A stretch of 43,312 nucleotides of DNA from Streptosporangiaceae bacterium (GTDB lineage Bacteria > Actinomycetota > Actinomycetes > Streptosporangiales > Streptosporangiaceae): the NCBI GenBank assembly GCA_019245115.1, contig JAFARZ010000397.1, forward strand, positions 1-43,312. The letters are read 5' to 3'. Positions 20,310 to 28,600 of this stretch are shown here, piece after piece. Under the pieces are notes generated by a model. The model ran no database searches, had not been told where the DNA came from, and worked only from the letters and a program-made list of their open reading frames with translations. Made by a program: the position numbers and the translations under genes. Positions within the stretch are counted from its first letter, which is position 1, and each line of letters opens with the position of its first letter.

Positions 20310-20409
20310 GTCCACCCCCTTCTGCCATCTTACGTGCCGCAGGTTGAACATATGTATAGCTTGTTGTACATGTGGATAGTGACTTGCCGGACGAAGGGAG
20401 CACGGCGGA
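20310..20409. promoter_or_regulatory. Divergent promoter/operator region between TetR gene and ABC exporter
   Basis: This 100-base region is much richer in AT than its surroundings. At 20344-20378 it has a TTGAAC box, the palindrome CATATG (20349-20354) and the palindrome TGTACA (20366-20371), within two ACATNTG-like direct repeats about 20 bases apart. This is a plausible operator for the neighbouring TetR protein overlapping a promoter for the exporter. The ribosome site AAGGGAG for the exporter ends about 9 bases before its ATG. Confidence 0.45.
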
Positions 20410-21408
20410 ATGACGGAGCCGATCATAGAGGTGCGTGACGTCGTCAAACGCTTCGGCAAGACCATGGCGCTCGACGGGATTTCCCTGCACGTTGAGAAGG
20501 GAACGGTCCTTGGCCTGCTCGGGCCCAACGGCGCGGGAAAGAGCACCATGATCCGGGCACTCACCACACTGCTCAGACCCGACAGCGGGGAGGCCCGCGT
20601 CGGAGGGTTCGATGTCCGCACAGATGGCCAGCGGGTGCGTTCGATAATCGGCCTAGCGGGGCAGTACGCGGCGGTGGACGAACTGCTCACCGGCCGGGAG
20701 AACCTGGAGCTGGCCGGTATCTGGTATCACCTGCCCAAGAGGGAGTGCCGGCATCGCGCGCAGGCGATGCTCGAGCGGCTCGCCCTCACGGACGCAGCCG
20801 ACCGCCAGGTCAAGACCTACTCGGGCGGCATGCGGCGGCGTCTCGACATCGGAGCCAGCCTGATCGCGGATCCCCCGATCCTCTTCCTCGACGAGCCCAC
20901 AACCGGGCTGGACCCGCGAAGCCGTAACGAGCTCTGGCAGTTCATCAAGGACCGGGTGGACGCCGGCACGACGGTGCTGCTCACCACCCAGTACATGGAG
21001 GAGGCTGAGCATCTCGCGAACCGGATCGTCGTCATCGACAAGGGAAAGGTGATCGCCGAGGGAACGGCCGACCAGCTGAAGGAGCACACGGGCGGCGCCA
21101 CTCTCGAGATACGGCTGGCGGACCAGCGCGACGTCGAGCGCGCGGCCGCTCTGCTGGCCGAGGTCAGCAAGTCCGAACCGCGGACCGAGCCGGAACAACG
21201 CCGGATCAGCATCCCAGCCGGCCAGGGTATCGAGATGCTGCTCGACGTGGGACGCCGCCTGCAGCAGGCGGGAATCGCCCTCGACGACCTCGGAATCCGC
21301 CGGCCCACGCTCGACGAGGTCTTCCTGTCCCTCACCGGCGGCACAGTGCCGGACCGCGCCGGATCAATGGACCACGCCGGATCGCCGGAATCGGAGGCGG
21401 CACGATGA
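20410..21408 (+). CDS. ABC exporter ATP-binding protein, DrrA type
   Basis: The protein has 332 residues with all ABC ATPase motifs: Walker A GPNGAGKST near residue 38, signature YSGGMRRRLD near 137, and Walker B ILFLDEPTTGLD near 157. A C-terminal extension (about residues 225-310) is typical of the daunorubicin-resistance DrrA subfamily. It would power export of the polyketide and give self-resistance together with the permease encoded next. The stop overlaps the permease start in an ATGA arrangement, so the two are translationally coupled. Expression is probably controlled by the divergent TetR regulator. The family is certain; the substrate is inferred from location. Confidence 0.95.
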   Translation: MTEPIIEVRDVVKRFGKTMALDGISLHVEKGTVLGLLGPNGAGKSTMIRALTTLLRPDSGEARVGGFDVRTDGQRVRSIIGLAGQYAAVDELLTGRENLELAGIWYHLPKRECRHRAQAMLERLALTDAADRQVKTYSGGMRRRLDIGASLIADPPILFLDEPTTGLDPRSRNELWQFIKDRVDAGTTVLLTTQYMEEAEHLANRIVVIDKGKVIAEGTADQLKEHTGGATLEIRLADQRDVERAAALLAEVSKSEPRTEPEQRRISIPAGQGIEMLLDVGRRLQQAGIALDDLGIRRPTLDEVFLSLTGGTVPDRAGSMDHAGSPESEAAR

Positions 21409-22214
21409 CCGATCTGCAGCTTTCCCAGCCGGGGCTGGCGGCGCCACGCCTGACGCCCCGCCTCGCCCTGCGGGACTTCAACGCCGTCGCGAAGCGAAAC
21501 CTGCTCCGGACGATACGCACACCCCAGCTGATGCTGATCGCGCTGGTAAACCCGCTCTCGCTGCTCATCTTGTTCCGGTACTTCCTCGCCGGTGCGTTCA
21601 AACAGCCCGACTATGTCGAATTCGTCGTGCCCGCGATCTTCGCCGAGGCGGTCCTCGCTGGCGCGATGTCCTCGGCCATCGGGATGGCCGAGGACCTCAA
21701 GAGCGGAATGATCGACCGTTTCCGCAGCCTGCCGATGGCCCGCTCGGCGGTCCTCGCGGGCCGGTCGCTCACCGACCTCGCCCGGAGCGTCATCGTCCTC
21801 GCGGTCATGGTGGGTCTCGGCGTCGCCGTCGGATTCCGCTTTCACAGTGGCGCCGGCCCGATCCTGCTCGGCCTGCTGCTGATCCTCGCGTTCGGTTATT
21901 CCCTCTGCTGGCTGAACGCGACCATCGGGATGTCCGTCAAGGATCCGGAGGCCGCCACGGGCGCGGCCTCGGGCCCTCTCTTCATCCTCCTGTTCGCCAG
22001 CAACGCCTTCGTGCCCCCCAGCGCGCTGCCCGGCTGGCTGCAGGCGTTCGCCCGCGAACAGCCGCTGAGCGTGACCGTCTCGGCCGTCCGGGCCCTTTTC
22101 GGGGGAAGCGGCGCCACGCATTACATCTGGCAGTCACTGGCCTGGTCCATCGGGCTCACGGTGGTCTTCTTCCTGACATCCCTGGCCCTCTACCAGAAAG
22201 CGGCAGCCCAGTAA
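21405..22214 (+). CDS. ABC-2 type exporter permease, DrrB type
   Basis: The protein has 269 residues with about six hydrophobic segments, including one around residues 42-63 (LMLIALVNPLSLLILFRYFL) and a last one near the C-terminus (GLTVVFFLTSLALY). This matches ABC-2 permeases of the DrrB family, which form the membrane channel driven by the DrrA-like ATPase. The start overlaps the stop of the ATPase gene by four bases. It acts in the cytoplasmic membrane. Export of an ionophore is the likely task, but the substrate cannot be read from sequence. Confidence 0.93.
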   Translation: MTDLQLSQPGLAAPRLTPRLALRDFNAVAKRNLLRTIRTPQLMLIALVNPLSLLILFRYFLAGAFKQPDYVEFVVPAIFAEAVLAGAMSSAIGMAEDLKSGMIDRFRSLPMARSAVLAGRSLTDLARSVIVLAVMVGLGVAVGFRFHSGAGPILLGLLLILAFGYSLCWLNATIGMSVKDPEAATGAASGPLFILLFASNAFVPPSALPGWLQAFAREQPLSVTVSAVRALFGGSGATHYIWQSLAWSIGLTVVFFLTSLALYQKAAAQ

Positions 22215-22263
22215 CCCATGGCCGCCCATCGGGTATAGGGGCGGCTAAGGGTATCGCCGCCGG

Positions 22264-23307
22264 ATGCAACGAGCCCAGCATCGGTCCATGACCCATTCGT
22301 TTCGTCTCGGCCGTGCCGTTCTCGCGTTCGCGCTTGCCTGCGGGACGCTGTACGGCATGGCGATGCCGGCGCACGCCAGTATCGCGCGCACCTGCACGAC
22401 TTACACGCTCCCGGTACGGATCGCCGATCCGGGGCCAGCGGACCAGACTCTGTGGGGACAGCTGTGCTACCCGGGCAGCGCCCGGCCCGCTACGGTGCAA
22501 CTGCTGGTGCACGGAGCCACCTACAACCATCTGTACTGGGACTTCCCGGTCGGGAACGGCTACTACTCCTACGTCGATGCGGCGCTCGCCGCAGGGTACG
22601 CGACCTTCAACGTCGACCGGGTCGGCGCCGGCAACAGCTCGCACCCGGCGAGCGGCCCGCTCAACCTGCCCGCTGGCGCCGTCGCGTTGCACGACGTCAT
22701 CACCGCCCTCCGCTCGGGCGCCCTGGACGGCCACGCCTTCTCCCACGTCGCGTGGATCGGGCACTCCCTCGGATCGTTCATCGCGTTGTACGAGATTCCG
22801 CGCTACCACGATGTGGACGCGGTGATCCTGACCGGCGGCCTGCATGGGATAAATCCCCAGGTGGCCACCATCATCTACCCTGCCGCGCAAGACCCCAAAT
22901 TCGCCAACTCGGGTCTCGATTCCGGCTACGTCACGACCGTGCCAGGTGACCGGAGCTTCTTCTATGACCCGGCCACGTCTGATCCCAACGTGATCGCCGC
23001 CGACGAGGCGAACAAGGACGTGGCCACATTCACCCCCAGCCCCCCCGTGCCGACCCCGGTGGATATCACGGTGCCGGTCCTGCTGGTGTCCGGCCAGCGG
23101 GATAAGGCCCAGTGCGTAGGGGTCACGCTGTACGACTGCTCGAATCCGGCCAGCGTTCTGGCGTACGAGTCGCAGTTCTACCTACCACAGGCACACCTCG
23201 AGCTCAAGATGATCCCGGACACCGGCCACGTCGTTGCCCTGTCGACGACGGCGCCGCTCACAGACGCGATCATGCTCGGGTGGCTTTTGTCGCACCAGGG
23301 CCCATGA
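22264..23307 (+). CDS. Secreted alpha/beta hydrolase
   Basis: The protein has 347 residues from this ATG; a second in-frame ATG at 22288 would give a cleaner signal peptide (MTHSFRLGRAVLAFALACG, with likely cleavage after AHA). The body is an alpha/beta hydrolase: HG oxyanion-type segment (LLVHGATYNH), nucleophile elbow GHSLG with Ser near residue 168, a candidate acid in SGQRDKAQ and catalytic His in DTGHVVAL near the end. Several cysteines fit an extracytoplasmic protein. It starts 50 bases after the exporter permease and ends just before a strong terminator, so it is likely the third gene of the exporter operon. Its substrate is unknown. An exported ester-bearing product is one possibility, but an unrelated lipase or esterase role is equally open. 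Confidence 0.8.
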   Translation: MQRAQHRSMTHSFRLGRAVLAFALACGTLYGMAMPAHASIARTCTTYTLPVRIADPGPADQTLWGQLCYPGSARPATVQLLVHGATYNHLYWDFPVGNGYYSYVDAALAAGYATFNVDRVGAGNSSHPASGPLNLPAGAVALHDVITALRSGALDGHAFSHVAWIGHSLGSFIALYEIPRYHDVDAVILTGGLHGINPQVATIIYPAAQDPKFANSGLDSGYVTTVPGDRSFFYDPATSDPNVIAADEANKDVATFTPSPPVPTPVDITVPVLLVSGQRDKAQCVGVTLYDCSNPASVLAYESQFYLPQAHLELKMIPDTGHVVALSTTAPLTDAIMLGWLLSHQGP

Positions 23308-23321
23308 TCCCTGCCACTTCG

Positions 23322-23356
23322 GCCGCCGCCTGGGTATCGCCCAGGCGGCGGCTTTT
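23322..23356 (+). terminator. Rho-independent terminator after the exporter/hydrolase operon
   Basis: A perfect 13-bp stem (GCCGCCGCCTGGG at 23322-23334 paired with 23340-23352) with a 5-base loop TATCG is followed directly by TTTT. It lies 15 bases after the hydrolase stop and separates the exporter operon from the aromatic operon. Confidence 0.88.
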
Positions 23357-23373
23357 AACTGCGCGACTTCAAC

Positions 23374-23395
23374 GGGCTTAACACCGCTTAAGCCC
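23374..23395. promoter_or_regulatory. Inverted repeat upstream of the aromatic operon
   Basis: GGGCTTAA (23374-23381) and TTAAGCCC (23388-23395) form a perfect 8-bp inverted repeat with a 6-base spacer. It lies about 40 bases before the first KAS III-like gene. There is no T-run after it, so it reads as a protein-binding site rather than a terminator. Confidence 0.45.
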
Positions 23396-23436
23396 CCTGG
23401 GTCACAGTGGAGCGGACCTGAGCCGAAGGAGAGGTT

Positions 23437-24474
23437 GTGCACACGCCGGAGATGTTCATCAGCGGAATCGGTGTCTACCTGCCGGACACCGTCAGCATCG
23501 GACAAGCCGTCGCGGACGGCCACTACCCGGCCGCCCTGGCCGACCTGCACGGCCTGACCGGCGCCGCCGTGGCCGGCGACATCCCCGCGCCCGAAATGGC
23601 CCTGCGGGCCGCCACCCTGGCACTGACCCGCGCCGCGCACGCGCCCACCGACATCGACCTGCTGCTCTACGCCGACGCCTGGCACCAGGGGCCCGACGGC
23701 TGGCACCCCCAGTACTACCTGCAGCACCACCTCACCGGCGGCACCCCGCTCGCCGTGGAACTGCACGGCTGTAACGGCATGTTCACCGCGTTCGAACTCG
23801 CCGCCTGCTACCTCGCGGCCCAGCCCGACCGCCATACCGCGCTGCTCGTCGCCGCCGACAACTTCGGCACCCCGCTAATCGACCGGTGGCAAGGCGGCGG
23901 CGCAAGCTATCTCATGGGCGATGCCGGGAGTGCGGTGGTGCTCAGCACCCGGCCCGGCTTCGCCCGGCTGCTCACGGTCGGAACGGTCACCATACCGGAG
24001 GCGGAGGAACTGCAGCGGGCCGGGGAGGCGCTCTTCCCACCCGGCGCGACCATGGGCCGTGCTGTCGACTTCGTCGCACGCGGTGAAGCGTTTCAGAAGC
24101 AGCTCGCCGAAACGGGGGACCTCGCAGTGCTGGCGAGGATCGGCAGTGAGATGCTCGATCTGATTCACCGGGTGCTGGGCGAGTGCGAGCTGACGATCAG
24201 CGACATCGCCCGGGTCGCTCCGATGAATTGCTCCCGGCCAGTGACCGAGCGCCTGATGGCCGCGCTCGGCCGGCCCATGGCCAGTTCCACCTGGGACTGG
24301 GGCCGCACCGTCGGGCACCTCGGCGCCAGCGACCAGGTCGCCGCCCTGGACCACCTGGTCGCTACCGGGCAGCTCGGCCCGGGGGACCACCTGCTGATGC
24401 TCGGCGTCGGGCCAGGCGTCACCGTCTCCAGCGCGGTGGTCCGGATCGTGGACGTCCCCGACTGGCTGAAGTGA
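23437..24474 (+). CDS. KAS III-like acyltransferase, copy 1 (ChlB3/CerJ/DpsC-type family)
   Basis: The protein has 345 residues and begins at a GTG preceded by AAGGAGAGG. The fold is FabH-like, with the nucleophile Cys112 in GCNG. The usual FabH PHQAN motif is replaced by APMNCSR. The position of the FabH Asn holds His294 in GHLGASD, with Asp299 five residues on. That Cys-His-Asp layout matches acyl-transferring rather than condensing relatives, such as the chlorothricin and cervimycin enzymes and DpsC. The likely role is to move 6-methylsalicylate from the synthase at 25664 to the discrete ACP, or from the ACP to an acceptor. It is highly similar to copy 2 except in the central part (about residues 205-290). 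It lacks one His codon just before the catalytic GCN that copy 2 has. It is the first gene of the aromatic operon. Which step each copy performs cannot be told from sequence. Confidence 0.88.
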   Translation: MHTPEMFISGIGVYLPDTVSIGQAVADGHYPAALADLHGLTGAAVAGDIPAPEMALRAATLALTRAAHAPTDIDLLLYADAWHQGPDGWHPQYYLQHHLTGGTPLAVELHGCNGMFTAFELAACYLAAQPDRHTALLVAADNFGTPLIDRWQGGGASYLMGDAGSAVVLSTRPGFARLLTVGTVTIPEAEELQRAGEALFPPGATMGRAVDFVARGEAFQKQLAETGDLAVLARIGSEMLDLIHRVLGECELTISDIARVAPMNCSRPVTERLMAALGRPMASSTWDWGRTVGHLGASDQVAALDHLVATGQLGPGDHLLMLGVGPGVTVSSAVVRIVDVPDWLK

Positions 24475-24507
24475 CGGGACCAGATGATCCGGCCGCAGCA
24501 ACCAGGG

Positions 24508-24520
24508 AAAGCGTCGCTTT
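24508..24520. promoter_or_regulatory. Small palindrome between the KAS III-like genes
   Basis: AAAGCG-T-CGCTTT is a 13-base palindrome that overlaps CGCTTTAGCC, the reverse form of the GCTAAAG element seen in other intergenic regions. It lies 34 bases after the first KAS III-like gene and could be an internal promoter or regulator site. Confidence 0.35.
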
Positions 24521-24581
24521 AGCCGGCATGCCGATGATGGCCACTGGTTGCTAGTCCGGCGGAGAATGAAGGGAGCGCAGT

Positions 24582-25622
24582 TTGCGCACGCCGGAGATGT
24601 TCATCAGCGGAATCGGTGTCTACCTGCCGGACACCGTCAGCATCGGACAAGCCGTCGCGGATGGCCGCTACCCGGCCGGCCTGGCCGACCTGCACGGCCT
24701 GACCGGCGCCGCCGTGGCCGGCGACATCCCCGCGCCCGAAATGGCCCTGCGGGCCGCCACCCTGGCACTGACCCGCGCCGCGCACGCGCCCACCGACATC
24801 GACCTGCTGCTCTACGCCGATTCCTGGCACCAGGGGCCCGACGGCTGGCACCCCCAGTACTACCTGCAGCACCACCTCACCGGCGGCACCCCGCTCGCCG
24901 TGGAACTGCACCACGGCTGTAACGGCATGTTCACCGCGCTAGAACTCGCGGCCAGCTACCTCGCGGCCCAGCCCGACCGCCATACCGCGCTGCTCGTCGC
25001 CGCCGACAACTTCGGCACCCCGATGATCGACCGGTGGCAAGGCGGCCCGGGCTATGTCATGGGCGATGCCGGGAGTGCGGTGGTGCTCAGCACCCGGCCC
25101 GGCTTCGCCCGGCTGCTCACGGTCGGAACGGTCACCATACCGGAGGCGGAGGAACTGCACCGGGCCGGGGAGGCGCTCTTCCCACCCGGGCCGACCATCA
25201 GCCGGCCGCTGGACTTCACGGCCCGCAGTGAAGAGTTCCGCCGCGTCGCGCTGGAGGGCGGCTCCGGCACCGCCATGCTGATGGACATCCACCGGCAGAC
25301 CCTCCAGGTGGTCAGCCGCACGCTAGCCGAAGGCGGCATCGAGATGGACGACATCACCCGGGTCGCGTACATGAACTACTCCCGGGAGATAGTCGAGCAG
25401 CGCTGCACCTCCGCCCTCGGCCTGCCGCTGTCTGCCTCGGCCTGGGACTGGGGCCGCACCGTCGGGCATCTCGGCGCCAGCGACCAGGTCGCCGCCCTGG
25501 ACCACCTGGTCGCTACCGGGCAGCTCGGCCCGGGGGACCACCTGCTGATGCTCGGGATCGGGCCAGGCGTCACCGTCTCCAGCGCCGTCGTCCAGATCAT
25601 CCACTCACCGGCCTGGCGGTGA
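24582..25622 (+). CDS. KAS III-like acyltransferase, copy 2 (ChlB3/CerJ/DpsC-type family)
   Basis: The protein has 346 residues and begins at a TTG with GGGAG upstream; the sequence from there matches copy 1 from its own start. The nucleophile is Cys113 in HHGCNG, and the FabH PHQAN region reads AYMNYSRE. His296 and Asp301 in GHLGASD complete a Cys-His-Asp set like that of acyl-transferring family members. Residues 1-205 and about 290-340 are almost identical to copy 1, but the centre is clearly different (LEGGSGTAMLMDIHRQ here). That pattern suggests one duplication followed by homogenisation of the flanks. The likely role is the second 6-methylsalicylyl transfer, from ACP to the final sugar or polyketide hydroxyl, or the reverse assignment. 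The stop is followed 41 bases later by the synthase start. Confidence 0.88.
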   Translation: MRTPEMFISGIGVYLPDTVSIGQAVADGRYPAGLADLHGLTGAAVAGDIPAPEMALRAATLALTRAAHAPTDIDLLLYADSWHQGPDGWHPQYYLQHHLTGGTPLAVELHHGCNGMFTALELAASYLAAQPDRHTALLVAADNFGTPMIDRWQGGPGYVMGDAGSAVVLSTRPGFARLLTVGTVTIPEAEELHRAGEALFPPGPTISRPLDFTARSEEFRRVALEGGSGTAMLMDIHRQTLQVVSRTLAEGGIEMDDITRVAYMNYSREIVEQRCTSALGLPLSASAWDWGRTVGHLGASDQVAALDHLVATGQLGPGDHLLMLGIGPGVTVSSAVVQIIHSPAWR

Positions 25623-25663
25623 CCAGCGCGACCAACCGGTCCACCCGGAGGAGCAGATCACGA

Positions 25664-28600
25664 ATGCTTGATGCGAACAGCACGCCGCCATCCGCGGCCG
25701 TCGCCGTGCTCGGGATGGGCTGCCGGTTCTCCGGTGACGTGGACTCTCCGGAGAGCTTCTGGGAGCTGCTGCGCGACGGCCGGGATGGCATCGGCGACCT
25801 GCCGGAGCAGCGCTGGGACCACTACCGGGACCTGGGGCCGGAGTTCGCCGCGGCGCTGCGCCGGGCCACCCGGCACGGCGCGTTTCTGCGCGATGTGGCG
25901 GGCTTCGACGCCGAGTTCTTCGGCGTGTCGCCCCGCGAGGCCGAACTGATGGACCCGCAGCAGCGGATTCTCCTGGAGGTCACCTGGAACGCTCTGGACT
26001 ACGCCGGCATCCCTGCCCGCAGTCTCGCCGGCAGCGACACCGGGGTCTTCGTCGGCATCGGCTCCGACGACTACGGCCGACGACTGCTCGAGGACCTGCC
26101 ACGGATCGAGGCGTGGACAGGTATCGGCGCCGCGATGTGCGCGGCCGCCAACCGCATCTCGTACACGCTGGACCTGCGCGGGCCGAGCCTCGCCATCGAC
26201 ACCGCATGCTCGGCCTCGTTGGCCGCGATCCACCTGGCCTGCCAGAGCCTACGGGCCGGGGAGAGCGCGCTGGCGATCGCCGCCGGTGTCAACCTCATCC
26301 TCGCACCGGGTCTCACCCTCACCCTCGACGCCGCCGGCGCAACCTCTCCGGACGGGCGGTGCAAGTCCTTCGACGCCGCCGCCGACGGCTACGGCCGTGG
26401 AGAGGGGTGCGGCGTTCTGGTACTGAAGCTGCTGGCCGACGCGGAACGGGACGGCGACCGAGTGCTGGCGGTGATATGCGGCAGCGCCGTACAGCAGGAC
26501 GGGCGGACCTACGGCATCATGGCCCCCAACGGGGAAGCGCAGGAGCAGCTGCTGGTCCAGGCCTGCCGGCAGGCCGGAATCGCGCCAGCCTCGGTGGACT
26601 ACGTCGAGGCGCATGGCACCGGGACCCGGTTGGGCGACACGCTAGAGGCGAAGGCTCTTGACGCTGTCTACGGCGCTGGCCGGAAGAGCGACGAGCCGTG
26701 TCTGATCGGGTCCGTCAAGGCGAGCATCGGCCACCTGGAGGCCGCCGCCGGCGTGGCCAGCCTCATCAAAGCGATCCTCGCTCTTCGGCACGGCGAGATC
26801 CCGCGCAGTCTCAGCCTGGACACTCCGAACCCGGCGATCGACTGGGACAACGCCGGCCTGCGTCTGGTCACCGAGCACCGCCCATGGCCGACCCGATCCG
26901 GGCCGCGCCGGGCCGGAGTCTCCAGCTTCGGATATGGCGGCACGATCGCCCACGTCCTGCTCGAACAGGCACCCGATCCGCGGTCCATGCCCACCGGCCC
27001 CGCCGGGCTGCTCTTTCCCCTCTCCGCCGGGTCGGCCGAGACGCTCCGCCGCCACGCCGGCGACCTGGCCGAGTTGCTGACGTCGCCGGGCGCGGACATG
27101 CCGCTGGCCGATCTCGGGCACACCTTGGCCCTGCACCGCTCGCACCTGGAGCACCGGGCCGTGGTGGTCGCGGCCGACCGTACCGAACTGGTCACCCGGC
27201 TACGTCACGTCGCCCGCGGCGAGCAGGCGCAGAACGTCGCGGGCGGGCGGGCGCTGCCAGGCTCGGACGAGCACGGATCGCGGCCAGTCTGGGTCTTCTC
27301 CGGCTACGGCTCACATTGGTCCGGCATGGGGCAGGGACTGCTCGCCGAGGAACCGGCGTTCGCCGCTGTCATCGACGAGCTGGGTCCCGAATTCCGGACC
27401 GAGATCGGCTTCATCCCGCGCGAGGTGCTCACCTCCGGGGATCTTGGCACGGTGGACCGGATACAGACGATGATCTTCGCGATGCAGGTCGGGCTGGCCG
27501 CCGTCTGGCGCTCGTACGGAGTGACCCCGGCGGCGGTCATCGGCCACTCGGCCGGTGAGATCGCCGCGGCGGTAGCATGCGGCGCGCTCAGCCTGACCGA
27601 CGGCGCACGGCTGATCTGCCGGCGCTCAATCCTCCTGCGCCGCGTCTCCGGGGCCGGCGCGATGGCCATGGTGGGGATCCCGTACGACGACGCGGTGGAG
27701 CGCCTGGCGGGCAGGACCGACGTAGTGGCCGCGATCGCCTCGTCACCGGTCTCCACGGTCGTCGCAGGCGATCCGGAGGCAGTGGCCGAGGTACGTGAGC
27801 GCTGGCAGGCAGAGGGAGTACTGGTCCGGCAGGTGAACTCGGACGTGGCGTACCACAGCCCGCAGATGGAACCGCTGTGCCAGGATCTGGCCAGCGCCCT
27901 CGGTGACATCTCCCCCGCGACGCCGATGGTGCCGATGTACCGCACCTCACAGCTGGACCCGCGGGGCACTGAGCCGTTGGACGCCATGTACTGGACCGAT
28001 AACCTGCGCAACCCAGTGCGGCTCAGCGATGCCGTCGCGGCGGCTGCCGACGACGGTCACCGGGCGTTCGTGGAGATCTCGGCACACCCGGTGGTGACAC
28101 ACTCGCTCGGCGAGATCCTCGCCGATGTCGATGCGACGTACGCCGGATCGACATTGCGGCGCAACTATCCTGAGCGGACTACCTTCCTCACCAGCCTCGG
28201 AGCAGCGCACTGCCACGGTGTACCGGTGGACTGGGCACAGCTGCAGCCGTCCGGCACGCTGGTCGACCTTCCCCCGATGCCCTGGCTACACCGACCGCAC
28301 TGGCGGGACGTCCCGGCCGGCAGCCGTGGCGGCGGCATGGGCCACGACCCGGACTCGCACACCCTGTTCGGCACGCCGGTAAGCGTGGCCGACGCCGGGC
28401 TGGGGGTGTGGCGTACCCGGCTGGACGACGAGAGCCGCCCCTACCCGGGCCATCACACCATCCACGGAACCGAGATAGTGCCGGCCTCTGTACTGCTGAA
28501 CACCTTCCTGCGGACGGGAACCGAGGAGGGCCGCCCGCCGGTGCTGACCGACGTGCTGCTGAGCACGCCGCTTCCCACAGCCGACCCCCGGGAAATCCAA

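Noticed and set aside
20310..20690. Extended N-terminus for the TetR regulator
   Set aside because: The extension runs through the divergent promoter and into the ABC gene, and its composition is not TetR-like; the ATG at 20309 has a good ribosome site and matches usual TetR length.
22221..22245. Hairpin GCCGCCC/GGGCGGC after the permease gene as a terminator
   Set aside because: The stem is only 7 bp with an 11-base loop and no T-run, and the next gene follows in the same direction.
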